The position numbers and the translations under genes were made by a program. A stretch of 64,000 nt of DNA from Mnemiopsis leidyi (lineage: Eukaryota > Ctenophora > Tentaculata > Lobata > Bolinopsidae), in NCBI GenBank assembly GCA_000226015.1, contig JH152902.1, positions 112,502-176,501 of the forward strand, given 5' to 3'. A model generated the notes under the pieces. The model ran no database searches, was not told the DNA's origin, and worked only from the letters and a program-made list of their open reading frames with translations. Each line of letters begins with the position of its first letter. Position 1 is the stretch's first letter. Shown here piece after piece: positions 1 through 13,177 of the stretch.

Positions 1-3000
1 TTCTCCCTCCCTCCCTCCCTCCCTCATATATTTTAACTGCACACAAACATCACTGTTGGCATCATTGCAAAATGTCCATGCCTAACCGCTCATTAATTTC
101 AACTCCCCCTTCGAAAAGTGTGTATATTTGGCCTAGTCAGCTATTCCCTGCTTGGTTCTTCTCTCAGATTTTAACCAAGATTTCCTTAAACTCTATATTA
201 AACTGTGGATCAAATGTAAAATTAATACCAGTTGGGCAGTTGAATCTACTTGCACTACAATTTACTGATTTGGTAGATTGGGTGACAGTATGGGTGCGTC
301 GTGATGGCGGAAATGAAATAGAGACATGCCAAGCAGCTCATCAAGGAAATGATGCTGACAATACGACTCTTTCTTTATCTCTCGTGACCATTGTTAAAAC
401 CGGCTTTGCTTCTATCGAAATATTTAGGTCATTGTGAACCAAATAAGTTAATGCGGTCCCGTTCGGCTTTTGCATCATTCGCATTCAGTAAGTCTGTATT
501 TCCAATTATGTCATTGTTTCTTGTATGTATCCTTAGAAGTTCAAGTTCAAGAACATAACGCCTGAAAGTCAGATAGTAGCAGCGTGCTGTGCAATCAAAA
601 GCATCCAGCTCGCGCACAAGCACAGCTTGCATTTTTCGATTTGTTCTAATTGTTGGCAACTTCTTTATCCTACTATTCCGGCAGGCCGTATCTCGATATA
701 AAACGTCATCGTTCAGTATCCGATCTTGAAATCTCAGCTTATCTCTCTCAGCTAATTCAACAATATCTTACAGACTCTGAAACTTGTTCTTTGTTCTCTT
801 CCAGTTCTGAGTTCCCGAGAATTCCCAGATTCCACAGAAGCTGCACCAGCTACATCTCTAAGACAAACTGATGGTGATTAGGTAGTTCATGTTTATTAAC
901 GGCCCTTATTAACATGATCTATTTTAGTGCACCGCTTACCACGTTATCAAATATCACTCCATCTTCGGTACTTATCAGGTTACCAGTAGCGGCAACTACA
1001 GACCCGTATCATACCCCATACCATACCCTGCGGGTCCGTGCCTCTAGCGTTCTTTTTTCGCACCCTGGCTTAACCTTAACCGTTACCGTAACCCAAACAT
1101 GCCCTAGCCTTGTTCTAGTTGTTTATCAAATTGCCCCACACCCCCGAAGAAACCCGCTATCCTCGTTACACAGAAGGAAACATGATCTCCCTGTCTCTGC
1201 CCCCCCCCCCCCCAGCAGGTGCTAATACTGACCCCTCACTGCCAGTAACTCACTATATCTCACCAGCTCCACTCTGCTCCACTCTGCCCTAACTAATCTA
1301 ACTATAACACGTTTATTTTAGTCTCCCTGTCGCACTTTCAATACAGTTTCCTTTACGCTCACACGGCCTACCTTGATCTACCGCATGGGAGTTTGGACAC
1401 TGTTTTTGTTGTTAAACCGTGTTTTAGATCGGTGTGTTTAGCACACGCCCACACTTCAACAATACTGATACTTCGTATGAGCTTAACGTGACTTCTGTTG
1501 CTATGGTAACGTGTTGTCATGGTTTTGTAGACTTTTTAGTACACTTCTGCAGAGTGCAAAATGGACTTCTTTTGGTTAGACTTCTGTTAGACGTGGTAGT
1601 ACTGTAGTTTTTGAACGTGAAGTATTTTTTAGATTACTGGTTAAAATTTGACATTAATGCAGTATGCAGTAACCGTTGTACTGTAGTATTGTAATAATTT
1701 TAGAGAGAGACAGTAGTATTGATGTCGATACAATACAGCTATCGAAAGTAAGTAAGATCGATTAGTTTAAAGCATGATCGGTTTAAAGCGTCTGGAGTTC
1801 ACTTGAATGCACTTTGTTATTTTCAAATTTTACAGTTTACAGCAATTATATAGATTAAATCATGACATTCGACTGTAAAATTAGATGGGTAACCGAATAC
1901 AGGTACTTATTGCACCCATGTTATCATTGCACCCATGTTATTATTGTACTTTACAAACATTATCTTATGTACCTGCTGCGTGTCTAAAGTACTGACGGTT
2001 TGGTCAATTTCGGCTACATAAAACATATTATGTTCATGTTTGTAAATAATTTCTTTAGTAATTCATCTGCATACATATAACATATTATTTTCATGTTTGT
2101 AAATAATTTCTTTAGTAATTCATCTGCATACATATAACATATTATGTTCATGTTTGTAAATACTCATCTGCATACGGTCGAGGCCTTTATTTTCTTAAGT
2201 TCAGCGTCTTTATGCTTCTATGGGTTCCTTGTCAGTGTATTTGAACACCTTATTCTTAGATAATACATGGAATGTGTTGTATAAGGTGCCCATAATCTAT
2301 CATGACTTAACGGCAACAATAAGACCCCAGAATTTTCCAGTTGAATTTACCTTGAATCTTAACTTATGATTTATAAATATTCACCTACTGTTTTTGACTT
2401 TGCTATTTCTCCGATGACCAAGCCCTGCTAGATTTCTCACCAAATTACCATCTAAAATAGATGATTACACTATTGAAACTCAAAAATTAAAAATCGATTT
2501 AAAGATAATTCTGCCCTAAAAAGGCATTAAAGTACTACTCCTCTTTGCCTCTTTCACAAAGTAAAGCTAAAAATAGATTTAAGTCTGCGCTAAACCAATG
2601 TAAACGTCACCTGCATTGTGGGTGGTAACCCAAAGCAGCGATATGACAGGTTATTTACAGGAAATATTGCAACAAAATTAAACCTGCATTCTCCCTAAAA
2701 GTGGGCTAGAACGTCAAAATGCGTGCTGGGGGGATCCGCCCACGCCAATCCAATATGCCAGCTTGTTCCCATGGTAACCATATAGGGTAGGGAATGGGGG
2801 GAACGGTTAGGTTATAGGCTTCACACACAGTTCATTTGACGTCACTCCACGTCATGGTTTATAGTGGTGATCACTTTGGAGTGTTCAACCATTTCTAGCT
2901 TTCCCGTTCTGGTTTGTGTTTGGTGGCGGCTTTGGGTGAGACTTTAACTTCGACAGCAGTTGGGATTAGATTTCTTTACATGCAGTGTGCTCACAGCAGA

Positions 3001-5275
3001 TGTTATCGTGAAATTGTGACATGATCACATGACCTGTTTAGATTACCGTGGTGATATAGACGGTATCATGATCACCCTGGCGTTACCATTACGTACACAC
3101 GTTACCATTGAAACATACAAGTTAGTCGTTACTATGGTTACAAACGTGTGACTATTATGGTGATAAGCGTGTCTTGAATGTTTGATGCATGACAAAGATG
3201 ATAACCAAGATTAACGAAAACAATTTTGATGAACCCAAACATATTCACGATACTTAATGACCCAACACTTAGATAGAGCACAAGAAATAAGCTTGAAATA
3301 TTAACTTGTAGGTGCTTGGAGCATTTACATCTTTGCCACGTGAGTTAGAATATCTGGGTCACGTGACCTGTGTGGTGATGAAGGAACATTATTTTTACTA
3401 ATCAAACAAGAAAGAGATCGCATATTCTCCATCTTGTTTACATATCTGCATCTCCTGTCTTAAAGCTCTTAAAGATCTTAAAGCTCACTGTTTAAGGAAC
3501 ATCTGTGCCCCAAAATCAAACCTATCTGTTTAGTCTGATGAAACACGTAAACGCAACTTCTGTACCATTTTTCTGTGGTTTATTCCTCCTAGTTTAGATT
3601 TTTAGACAAAGTTCTAAGGTGGATTAATTTTCTTGAAGTAAGTTTAAGATTAAGTTTCAGTGTTAGGTTTTTAGAGAACGTTTATTTCAAAGTTTCTCTT
3701 TAGTCTTTAGGAGTCTTGCTCCAGGCTCCTAAGGGTTGTTGTCATCGTGGTTCAAGGATCCCTACAAATGAAATGAATACACTCATACTCACAAAATGTA
3801 TGATACATCCCTGAGACAAGTGGGAGAAGGGATTGTATATCACCAAATTTAATCAAAATACCAAATTCCTAAACTTTTGCTAGGAATTACATTACTGGGT
3901 AAAAGGAAGTCCCTACTCTCTTCGTCACTATTTGTCACTGAAGCTGCTAGTTTGTCACATAGATTTTGTTTCTATTAAACTTTTTATTGCAAATAGCATA
4001 GAATCTTCTCAAATTTCAAGTCACCATAAATATGTATTACCGATGTTTACTGATGCCTAATGCCTATGTTCATTATCATTGACTGGTTATTGTCGCTGGC
4101 GTTCTATTGTATGTAGCTTGAATAAAGAAGATTTGGCACTTACACAATTTATTGTTTAATTAGCATAGAACATTTTATTTCCATAGTAATTGTAATAAGT
4201 GATGAATATTGCACTCGTTTGATTTGCGAGTCAATGAGATTGCGTAAGACGATAATCACTGTTCTTAATGCTAACTTACTAATCTTCCGTCATGTGAATA
4301 TCATTGCTTCATTGTGCCTTGTAGCTAATTCTACCAATAATAACCGATAGACATGAATAAAAGATAGCTTGTAATAAATTGATAGCTAATTAGGAATACA
4401 GTGCACATCTGCTTCGCGGTTCCCCTATTTGTTAATCTTGTACTCTTGTATATCTGTCTTTATTTCAACTTTTTCATTAGTATTTGGGCTTTGTCACAGT
4501 TAAACGAAGCTAACTGGACAGTTTCATAAGTTTCTATAAAGCTATAAGGCCATGTTACGAATTCCTTTTACGGCACAATATTAGAAAGTTCGTATACTGT
4601 TTACGCAATTTAGAGAACGATTCTTCTGGGGAGGCATCTCTATACCAAGTGTAACACAAGAAAATTCCGTACGCGTGTGTGCGTGACCTTCTATACAAAA
4701 TAGATCGAACAAACCGATTTCTCTGTCCTTGCTAATTGAACTTCATTATTATCCGGACTATATTCGAGGTGGTACTATATTCGAGATGGTACTATATCCG
4801 AGGTGGTACTATATCCAGCTCACTGCTGGAGATTCTAACTGTTGTACAGCATCTATATTCGTTAGTTACTATGTAACTCTAGATCTCTTTTATCAGGTCT
4901 CCCTGCATAAACTCCTCCAGCCTATATCTCTCAGATTAGCAGATTTGTTTGTCGCATCTTCGTAAAAACACTTCTGAGAAAACCAGCTTGATAGAGCATC
5001 GTTTTTCGAATTTGGAGGATATTTTCCGAAATTTAGAGTTGTCCCACATCAGCTCAAGTTTTATTAAACAAGTGTCTGCTAACCGCGTCAATACATATAA
5101 TACTTAAACGTGCGTCTCTCCTCCGCCGATAACATAGACGTCAATGAGTGTTAATATTTGTCCAATAATAACTGATATTTCTGTGCCTTGTCAAACACTA
5201 CATATCACTCCTATCTTTAGGACTTCATTATAAGGCTTCACGTGCAGATCAAATTATTTGTGTCATTATACACAC
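1..5275. other. 5.3 kb with no recognised gene
   Basis: No coding exon with supporting splice signals or a recognisable domain was found on either strand. The open frames near the left end lack splice context and protein-like composition. The block contains a short CTCC microsatellite (about 3-24), a GC-richer stretch around 1000-1260 with a 14-base C run, and a 57-bp tandem repeat (2022-2176). Several CACGTGAC-type motifs lie near 3340-3370. It may be intergenic or a large intron. Confidence 0.5.
2022..2176. repeat. 57-bp tandem repeat, about 2.7 copies
   Basis: The unit contains ATTATGTTCATGTTTG followed by a TTCATCTGCATACAT segment. Two copies are nearly identical. The third lacks an internal segment of about 16 bp. 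Confidence 0.9.
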
Positions 5276-5282
5276 GGGTAAT

Positions 5283-5500
5283 ACATCCGCTATATCTGTA
5301 GTAGATTCTCGTGTTATATCTGTAGTAGATTCTCGTGTTATATCTGCAGTAGATTCTCGTGTTATATCTGTAGTAGATTCTCGTGTTATATCTGTAGTAG
5401 ATTCTCGTGTTATATCTGTAGTAGATTCTCGTGTTATATCTGTAGTAGATTCTCGTGTTATATCTGCAGTAGATTCTCGTGTTATATCTGCTCTAGTTCT
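5283..5500. repeat. 21-bp minisatellite, about 10 copies
   Basis: Direct repeats of TATCTGTAGTAGATTCTCGTG, some with GCAG in place of GTAG. The very low divergence between copies indicates recent expansion or ongoing homogenisation. Confidence 0.93.
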
Positions 5501-7395
5501 CTAAGTTTTCGTTCCCAGCTCAAGTTTTTCACCGTCTACCAGAAGTTAAAGTTGTTTTTGTTCCTGGTGTTGTTTGTAAATATTCTATAGTATTGAAGTT
5601 GTAGTACTCAATGTAGCATTAAGAGGTAAAGATTGTATTTTTATTTTTCAGGCTCACTTTCTGTTTTCAAGCTCATGCTAAGTTAGTAGGTCTCTTTGTA
5701 AGTTTGTATAGGAGCGCAAGATTCATTTCACAAACTCTTTGTAACCGTTTTCGATTATTTTCATGAGTTCACGCGTAAAAGTAACTGCTGCAATTCTAAC
5801 GCTTATTTTGAACTTTTCGACAAAACTATCATTAGCATTAACACATTAATGGAAACAGCTACGGTAATCTAAGCTAAGTCGGTTTTTTTAGAAAACTACA
5901 TTCTTCGATGAGGCTCGTCTCTAAGTTTATGATAACAATCACTAGCCGAATTATACGATTTCCTGGCTTTTGATTTTGTAATCTAGCAAGTTTAAACTTC
6001 CCCACCTTTAAATCTGTGTTTACTGATCGTGAAAACTTATTTTTTAATATTTTTTCGCAACTTTTTGCCTAGCTTGACGAAACTTCATATTTTTACATAG
6101 ATGAAACGAATTGTGTGGTTATGCATCCTATGCTAAAAGTTAGATATTACATGTGTAATTTCAACAGTGAGCTCAGGATGTATTTTGGTAGTTCACAAAT
6201 TTGCGAAAAGTGATATTTTCAAATATGCTCAACATAAAGATTCCGGAATATTTATGTTGTTTCTCTTACTGTTTCTCATTGAACTAAGTACTGACCATGC
6301 TAATGAGAGACGTATAACCTGCAGCAGCAGGTGCAGCCGGCAGCGAGCTGATCCAGTATACCACGTCACGTGACCTTCGACCCTGATCACGTGATCACTT
6401 GTGTCGTCACGATTTACCTGGGATACACGGGGGGCGGCTAAGCCGGGGGTAGAGTTACCGTTAATCCTGAAACTATCCCTCGCTATACTCATCCAGCCTG
6501 CCCTCCCATTCGCCCGCATAATTAACACGTGCACCAGCCGCGCACGCACGTGCAATCCTCCAGGTCGTCGTCATTGGTTACACGTTTACACGTGGTGGGA
6601 CAATATTTCCCATTTGACGATTGGGTAATTTGTGGAATGAACAGTTTGGATCTCTATTACAGAGCAGTATATCTCTAAACTGCTGTGGTTGAAGGCGTTT
6701 TGTTTTTACTTTGTTTTATGTAGTGCTTGGACTCTCGACATTTTCTAATACCTGAAATACGTTGGGTATTTGGACATGCACAATTTCTTAGCTCGGCTCT
6801 TTGTGTTTTCTCTCCCTCTCGCACAGGCCTGCTCGTATAGATATACGTTTTAAGTCACATATTTTGTACGGATTCTTCCGCAGCTGTTCGGTATTTATCT
6901 CTAATTTGTAGGTCTAACTCTCGTCCAGCCATTCGTAGATTTATGAATTTGAACATCGTCAGTCATACCTGATCTTGCGTCGGAAATTAATTCCAGCTGT
7001 GAAATTCATCGTTCTGCGGAAATCAAGTCCACTAGATGCTTTAGTGATCAATATGGTCTGATAATCACCTTTAAATTTTGTAAACATTTGGTTCATGGGA
7101 GATTTAAAATGTCCGCCGAACAATACCAGCTCAGTGTTCAGTTCAGCCTGGAATTTAAGATCAGGTTAGGGTTAATCACCAAACAAAGGTTTAGTCGAGG
7201 AGTTTTATTGGAGATTAGGTGTGGACTGTTTCTCTGTCTGTAAAACGTGCCCAAATTATTAGTGTTTTGTTACTCAATCAGCACTCGCTTTAATGTGCAA
7301 AATTGATATAACATTTATTTGTCTTTATGAGTCTTTTTAAGTCCACTCGAGCCATTTGCCAATCAGACACAGTAAACATTTCTCAAAACTAATCT
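5500..7395. other. 1.9 kb with no recognised gene; GC-rich island at 6310-6620
   Basis: No convincing exon was seen. Positions 6310-6620 are markedly more GC- and CpG-rich than the surroundings. They hold several CACGTGA/TCACGTG motifs and a GCAGCAGGTGCAG segment, so they could be a regulatory island or an old inserted element. Overlapping open frames on both strands there are a by-product of GC content. Confidence 0.4.
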
Positions 7396-7400
7396 ATCTG

Positions 7401-7560
7401 TGATAGAATCCATCGCCAACAACCAATCAGCGTTAAGTACCATCACCAAAAACCAATCAGCGTTAAGAACCATCACCAACAACCAATCAGCGTTAAGAAC
7501 CATCACCAACAAACCAATCAGCGTTAAGAACCATCACCAACAAACCAATCACAGTAAAGG
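7401..7560. promoter_or_regulatory. tandem array of CCAAT boxes upstream of the calmodulin-like gene
   Basis: Five copies of a unit of about 30 bp, each carrying ACCAATCA and four of them ACCAATCAGCG, which matches the NF-Y consensus RRCCAATCAG. A lone GCCAATCAG lies just before at about 7358. The array sits 500-650 bp upstream of the EF-hand gene start on the same strand. The match to NF-Y is seen; promoter function is inferred. Confidence 0.55.
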
Positions 7561-8053
7561 AGTAAACAACCATGTCCGTAATGCACGCACACGATGACGC
7601 AAGGAGGTTTAGAATAATGAGAGGAGCTTCAGAGACAGCTATACTTGTCCGACAGAAAGCTATTGATTGTAAGTCTTAGATCGGTAGAGCACAACTAAAC
7701 TGTTACGTTCGAAATTTAACCTGTTAAATTTCGCGGCCCGTCTTTTGTCCGATACAATTTTCGCGCACATACCTCTTTATGAGATCGTCACTGCAAAATT
7801 CTGCGCTCGGTTGTCCCTAGTTCGCTCAATGATTAAAACTGCGCAATGATTGTAACTGCGCGACGAAGCAGGATTTTTTATATGCAGCGTTTTAAACGAA
7901 TAACTAACCACGTCAATTTTCGTGAAAACAACCCCAAAACTTTACACAATTTCCATGCAATCTCGTTACTACAGAACTACGCTGCTTTACTAACCCTGGT
8001 CTATATCCTCAGATCACCTAGAGAGGCTATCAGGGGAAGCACGATGCGACAGT

Positions 8054-9818
8054 ATGACGTCACACAACGACTGTAAACGTAAACTCAACAAGATCCGCCG
8101 ACATGCCAAGGAACATTTGTCGCAGTTTCTGAATGATGACGGATTTTTAGGTATTTACCCTTATTCTTTGGTATTCCGAAAGCATGTTTGTTCTTCTTTA
8201 CACTTCGTTTTGTTCTTAGTTGTTAAAATTTGAATGTACGATCCTAGTAATATTTGAAAGTCGTTTTGAACTTTTAAGAATAAAAATATTAACAGTCACG
8301 AGTTTGAGATTTGAATTCTCGAATTTTATAATCCATCTATAAATACTCTAACACTCTAATACTCTAATACCACTTCAGAACTGAGCAGGCTGTCACCGAA
8401 AGACAAGGAACTTTTAATCAGCTGTGTCAGTGAAAGTCAGTTAGATTCATTTATCGAGGCGTTTGAAACGTTTGACATGAACGACGATGCCAGTATATCC
8501 TCTTCAGAGTTGAGAGTCGTGCTCAAATCTCTCGGTTAGTTGTTTTTTATTTGTTTCTCATGAAAAAACTTTTTATACATTTTTAGACGTTTTTAGACTT
8601 AGTATCACTCTCTCTGTGAGGGTGCTCACAGGTTTCATAGGATTATATTTGTAGCAATAATCTAAATAGAAGCCTATTTTAATAGAAGACAGGAAATAAA
8701 ACATATCAGATTATTTGTCCTATTAACTTTTAACTTTCACATCTTTATTACTCGACATATTCTAAATATTTTCACAAATCCAGGTATAGAACCTACAGAA
8801 GATATCTTGACGGAGATCCTATCAGAGGTCGATGCAGACGGTAAATATTTTCTACAATCCGTCTTTTTTATTAGTATTGGTTTCGATAAATATTTTCGAA
8901 AAATTGAGGTTGTTTTTTATTACGGCCACCCGTAAAAAATTGCATTTTGGATATCTGTTGCCGTAGAACCATTACGTGAGCAAAACAACTCTCAGTTGCT
9001 AATACACCTTAACTTGCAGGGAACGGTGTTGTTGATGTGCAAGAATTCCTATTTTTATGGCATCAAGGACGCTATACAAAGATGAGGATCAGAATATAAG
9101 GTACTGGAGCAGTATATTTTTGCTCCCGTTTATAGGTTTTCGATTGTTACATCACTTTCAAAAATGAATCTAAAGCAAGTCTCAGTGTATATCCTTTTTT
9201 AGACGGCTTCTTTTCCCTGGACAAAGTTATTTACTTGTCGTTTTGCCCGAACGTATGTGTTATCTTGATAACTTTAAGGATAAAACTGAGTTTAATTTAT
9301 TTTAGGAATCATAACATAATTGAATCAGAATTAATTCAGAGACGCGTTTAAGCAGTTCGATAAAGACGGTAATGGTTATATTGATAAAGACGAACTTATT
9401 TCTCTTATGGAGTCCTTAGGTAACGAATCGTTAGGTTCTTCTTGCATTGTAATCTTTTTGACTAATTGAAATTTTAATTTAAGAACAGTTTTCAATCATT
9501 TCATCATTTAGTTGGAAGATTAAAAAAGCCGCTAGAATACTTATTATTAGATAGTGAATCTCACTAAATGCTTTTCTAGGACAAAAGCTAAGCGAGCAAG
9601 AAATCGATGAAATGATGCAGGATGCTGATTTCGACAAGGACGGCAAAATAAGCTACCAAGGTTAGTACTCCTGTCAACTTGCTCACTTAAAATAATACAT
9701 TTGGAACATTTTTGTTCCAGATTTGGAGTATTTTTCATCAATACTTGGAACATTTTGATTTTACTTTAAAGTTTGAACCCCCGCAGAGTTCTACATAATG
9801 ATGAAGCTGGCTTATTGA
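8054..9818 (+). CDS. calmodulin-like protein with four EF-hands, seven exons, one apparent frameshift
   Basis: Exons are 8054-8150, 8379-8534, 8784-8840, 9020-9100, 9340-9419, 9580-9660 and 9787-9818, all with GT/AG ends. The product would be about 194 residues: a basic N-terminal extension of about 60 residues, then four canonical EF-hand loops (DMNDDASISSSE, DADGNGVVDVQE, DKDGNGYIDKDE, DFDKDGKISYQE), ending MMKLAY and a TGA stop. All four loops keep acidic or oxygen-donor residues at positions 1, 3, 5 and 12, so calcium binding is expected. Introns interrupt the glycine codon after the helix of hands 1 and 3, as in many calmodulin relatives. In exon 4 the frame is lost after EFLF: the next reading frame continues MASRTLYKDEDQNIRDAF, aligning with calmodulin's central linker, so one base is missing beside a run of five T (about 9051-9056). 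Either a sequencing error or a young pseudogene. It is not calmodulin itself, because of the long extension and divergent hand 1. Confidence 0.88.
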
Positions 9819-11089
9819 GTCCCTGTTCAGAATGAAGTTCCCATCTTTATCAGAAAACTCAGAACGGATAATCTCGAGCGAGGGTGCTGGGTGCAGAATC
9901 CAGGTCCAGACCAGTTTGGTAAAACAAAGGACAACGTATATCGTGTGTGTTGGCATCTGACTTTGCTTGTGAGCAATATTGCGCAGTTTTAAGGACAACT
10001 GTAGATTTGTTTCAAGAGACGATTTTTAGAGTGGTTTGTGTCGGTATGTTAGAACTGACAACTGCCGCATCAGGACATTTGAGCTATAATAAGAAGACAC
10101 CTGCAAGATATGAGAATCTAGTCGAGAAGTAGAAATGGGAATATTGTCATAGCAGTACTACTACTATAACATAAAGTATAGTATAGCAGTACTATAACAC
10201 AAAGCATAGCAGTACTAGTATAGTATACTTTAAAGTTTAAAGTTGAGCCGGATTCCTTCCTCCCGAGCTGGAAAATCTTGGTACAGTTAAACCTCGATTT
10301 ACCGTGCCTAAATTTACCGTGTCCCTCGATTTACCGGGCCTCCCCCTTTCCCCAACGAGGCCCGGTAAATTGAGGTTTTACTGTTTCTGTCGCGGTTACA
10401 CTCGCACCTTATTGTCCCATCTTCTCCCTACTCAGTACTGCCATGACATTTCCCCTAATAGTTCCCATGATCAGCTAATAGTTACAGTTTACACTGGTTG
10501 TTATGGAGAACTCTTGATACTATTACTACTTGTTCTACTATTTCAATTGCAATTCATACCAGATCTGGATTTTTAAAAAATCTATCTTTCTTGTACTTGT
10601 TTTTGGATTGCTCCCTTCCAGGGGATTTGCCTAAAAAATTCAGTTGTCTGCAAATTTTATGTTTAAGAATGAGAGACAATTTTTATTGGTTTTTATTGTT
10701 AAATTTAGTAATTTAATTTGACATGGACTCAGCAAACTTATACGTTAAACTGAGAAATTGAAATTGTGACGAAAACAAATTTAACTACTTTTAGTAGGGT
10801 GAGATATATGTAAAGAGGTTAATATTATTATTAGTGTTATGTTCTAACAATTTAGTGTATTGTATACTAATTGGAATTAGTCAATTGTATTAAAAATAAA
10901 TATTGATATAATTCTCCCTGAAACTCCGCTTAACGTATATACCAGCCTACGAAGTTTAAGGCGAAAAACCGTTTTTAACAGCAACTCACTAACAGTTTGT
11001 AGACCGCATATTTACGACATCTTCAATCTTTGATGTTGTACTTCACTCGTATTAATACGGCAAGTTTAGTTTTACTGTGAACAACTCAA
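9819..11089. other. 3' flank of the EF-hand gene
   Basis: Presumed 3' UTR and intergenic DNA. AATAAA-type signals occur near 10895-10900. An imperfect AGCAGTACTA/TATAGTATA repeat lies at about 10155-10225, and a pogo-like element at 10284-10383. No exon seen. Confidence 0.4.
10284..10383. mobile_element. 100-bp pogo/Tigger-like MITE
   Basis: The ends form a 21-bp terminal inverted repeat: CAGTTAAACCTCGATTTACCG on the left, and CGGTAAATTGAGGTTTTACTG on the right, whose reverse complement differs at two positions. CAGT(T/A)(A/G)AACCTCGATT is the characteristic start of pogo/Tigger elements of the Tc1/mariner superfamily. TA flanks the left end and TT the right, so the TA target duplication is only partly kept. 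The interior contains a third ACCG motif and no transposase, so this is a non-autonomous copy. Confidence 0.75.
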
Positions 11090-12270
11090 CAACATAGGAC
11101 GTTTTATTACACTTACAGGACCTATTGCGCGCCGACAGGACCCATTGCGCGGTTTTCATTTTGGCACTTTTTATAATTATATGCCCGCGCGCAATCGGTC
11201 CGATGTAATCGTCCTTATGTTGTACACACTCACAGTTAATCTGTACGGCAGCGCGCGCCCTCTCGACATTTTATTCTCGTGGAATGAGGGTCGGATAGAG
11301 TCAGACAACAGTAAGTCAGCTATACTATAGTCTATTAGTCTGCAAGATGTTAGATATAATTGAATTTGATTGTACCCGTTTGAAATTGAAACAACATGTG
11401 AGTGTGACCAGTGTCGTTTGATTTTAAAAGTAACTCTTACTCCTAGAACGAGCCAAAAATCATGGTTTTGAGCTATCATTTCAAACTTCAAGATCAAAGA
11501 TATAATAGACTTCTATCAACTTCAACTTTAAGTCAAGAACTAAGTTGTTCACCGTTACGGTGGAGTGCAACTTGCCTGGTGACCTCAGGCTAATTGTTGC
11601 TTAACGTAGAGAGAGAGAAAGCCGCGCATCGCCCGGTAAAGTACAACATAGGACGTTTTACTTGTCTGACTTTGTCCGACCCTCATTCCCGGAGAATAAA
11701 ATGACGGGAGGGTGCGCGCTGCTGTACAACGTTTTACAGGACCCATTGGGCGGCTTACGTTACGTTGCGGCCCATTTTGAATTTTCAATTACCGGGGCGC
11801 ACGCGCTACGCGTTGTAGCCTCACGTTGCGGCGCGGCCCTTACCGGGCGTTGCGCGGCCCTTTCTACGTTTCCCTCTCTACGCTTCCCTCATTTGCTAAT
11901 TGTTGCAAAGCGGCAGCGGGTTGGTCTAACCAGAGCCCTTTTTGCTTTTGCGCGCCACCAGAGTTGTAGCTGTAGCACCTGGTTACTGTTAGGTGAAGCA
12001 GTGGGCGGGGGCCTAACGACGGCAGGCATTCAGGCAAACGCGTTGCGCGCAAAAGAGCTCTGGTTAGAGCAAATCACATTGGAAGTCAGAAGTGGCGTGG
12101 ATCGAAAGCAATTTTATCTTTAACATTTGACGGCCGCTTTGTGGCTCTCTCTACCTTTCTCTCTGATCGTTGTCGTAGACAATAAGGACTGAGTTGATTC
12201 ACGTTGTGCGCGCGCCGGAGGCTGCTGCTTCGCGGCAGCAGGGCTATGCAACGTGTAGCAAGGACTAAGG
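11090..12270. mobile_element. cluster of GC-rich inverted-repeat (fold-back) elements
   Basis: Several palindromic blocks occur together. The segment at about 11244-11310 is repeated in inverted orientation at about 11663-11727 (TTGTCTGACT...CCGACCCTCATTCC...GAATAAAATG). CTAACCAGAGCCC at about 11927 and CTCTGGTTAG at about 12057 form another inverted pair around GCGCGC sequence. A hairpin GCTGCTGCTTCGCGGCAGC lies at about 12223. Short motifs such as CATAGGACGTTTTA and GGACCCATTG recur directly. No transposase was recognised. The long open frame over 11662-12123 is explained by GC content. Likely nested MITEs. Confidence 0.6.
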
Positions 12271-13177
12271 TAGTAGGTACCCAGGCAATTTTAACTTTTA
12301 ATCTTAGTTTTATTTATAATTCGAGAAACTGAAAGTGGATTTAAGTGTTTAAGTGGATTTAAGTGTTCAATCAAGTTTGAGGATGAGACTCTTAAACTTG
12401 AAACTGTAAACTCAAAGTCAAAATCGAACACAGTAAAAATGACTGTATTTTGATTCATTACAGCTGTTAAAATTGAAGTTCTACAAGCTATTATTATTAT
12501 TGAATTTTCACCTAAAAACAGCTACCAGTGTCATGTGCTTACGCACGCAAAGCCAAAAGGGCTCTGGTTAGACTTAGAGCAGCAAAAGTTATACATTCAA
12601 ATATATTTGTGCTAAAATTCAATTCTACTCAGAGGATATATGAAATGTTCAACAAACGGTTTTAAGTTGTCAACCATTCTCCTAAAACGAAAATTCTTTC
12701 CTTTAAATAAAATTTGCTAGAATTAAGTTTCAAATCGAATTCAAAATTTATTGCCAGCAATTTAGTACAGTCTTCAAATAACGACGCCTGACTATTGCCG
12801 TTGGACTTGGATTATTCAAAGCTAACTGACTACTAGTAGTATGAAAAAAATAAGAAATTAAACATTAAGAAATTGAAGTTTGATGAGATCAAGTTTTTAA
12901 GTGAGTTTTTAAGTTCCTCATCCTGCTAAATTGACGAGTCTCTTGAACTAATAAAACAAGATCGCTCACGATATCAGCTCTAGCTTTTCTGAAATTTCTA
13001 TACTTAAAGTTAAAGGTTACAAAGTTTGAACTTATTTATACAAGACTAGTGAATTTGCATGGACAAAAAATTTAAGTTTTACCATGTCTTCGGCCTTCAA
13101 AGAGCTGCATCATTCAAAAAAGATCAACTCGTCAAAAAGAAACAATTCACATCAGCCGATGAGCTGAAGAGTTACTC
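12271..13177. other. AT-rich intergenic region between convergent genes
   Basis: No exon recognised. A copy of the GGGCTCTGGTTAGA motif from the neighbouring fold-back cluster recurs at about 12560. The 3' UTR and polyadenylation sites of the receptor gene (minus strand) should lie in its right part. Confidence 0.35.

Noticed and set aside
1066-1092. Telomere-like CTTAACCTTAACCGTTACC stretch
   Set aside because: Irregular and only about 25 bp long, with no true tandem telomeric hexamer.
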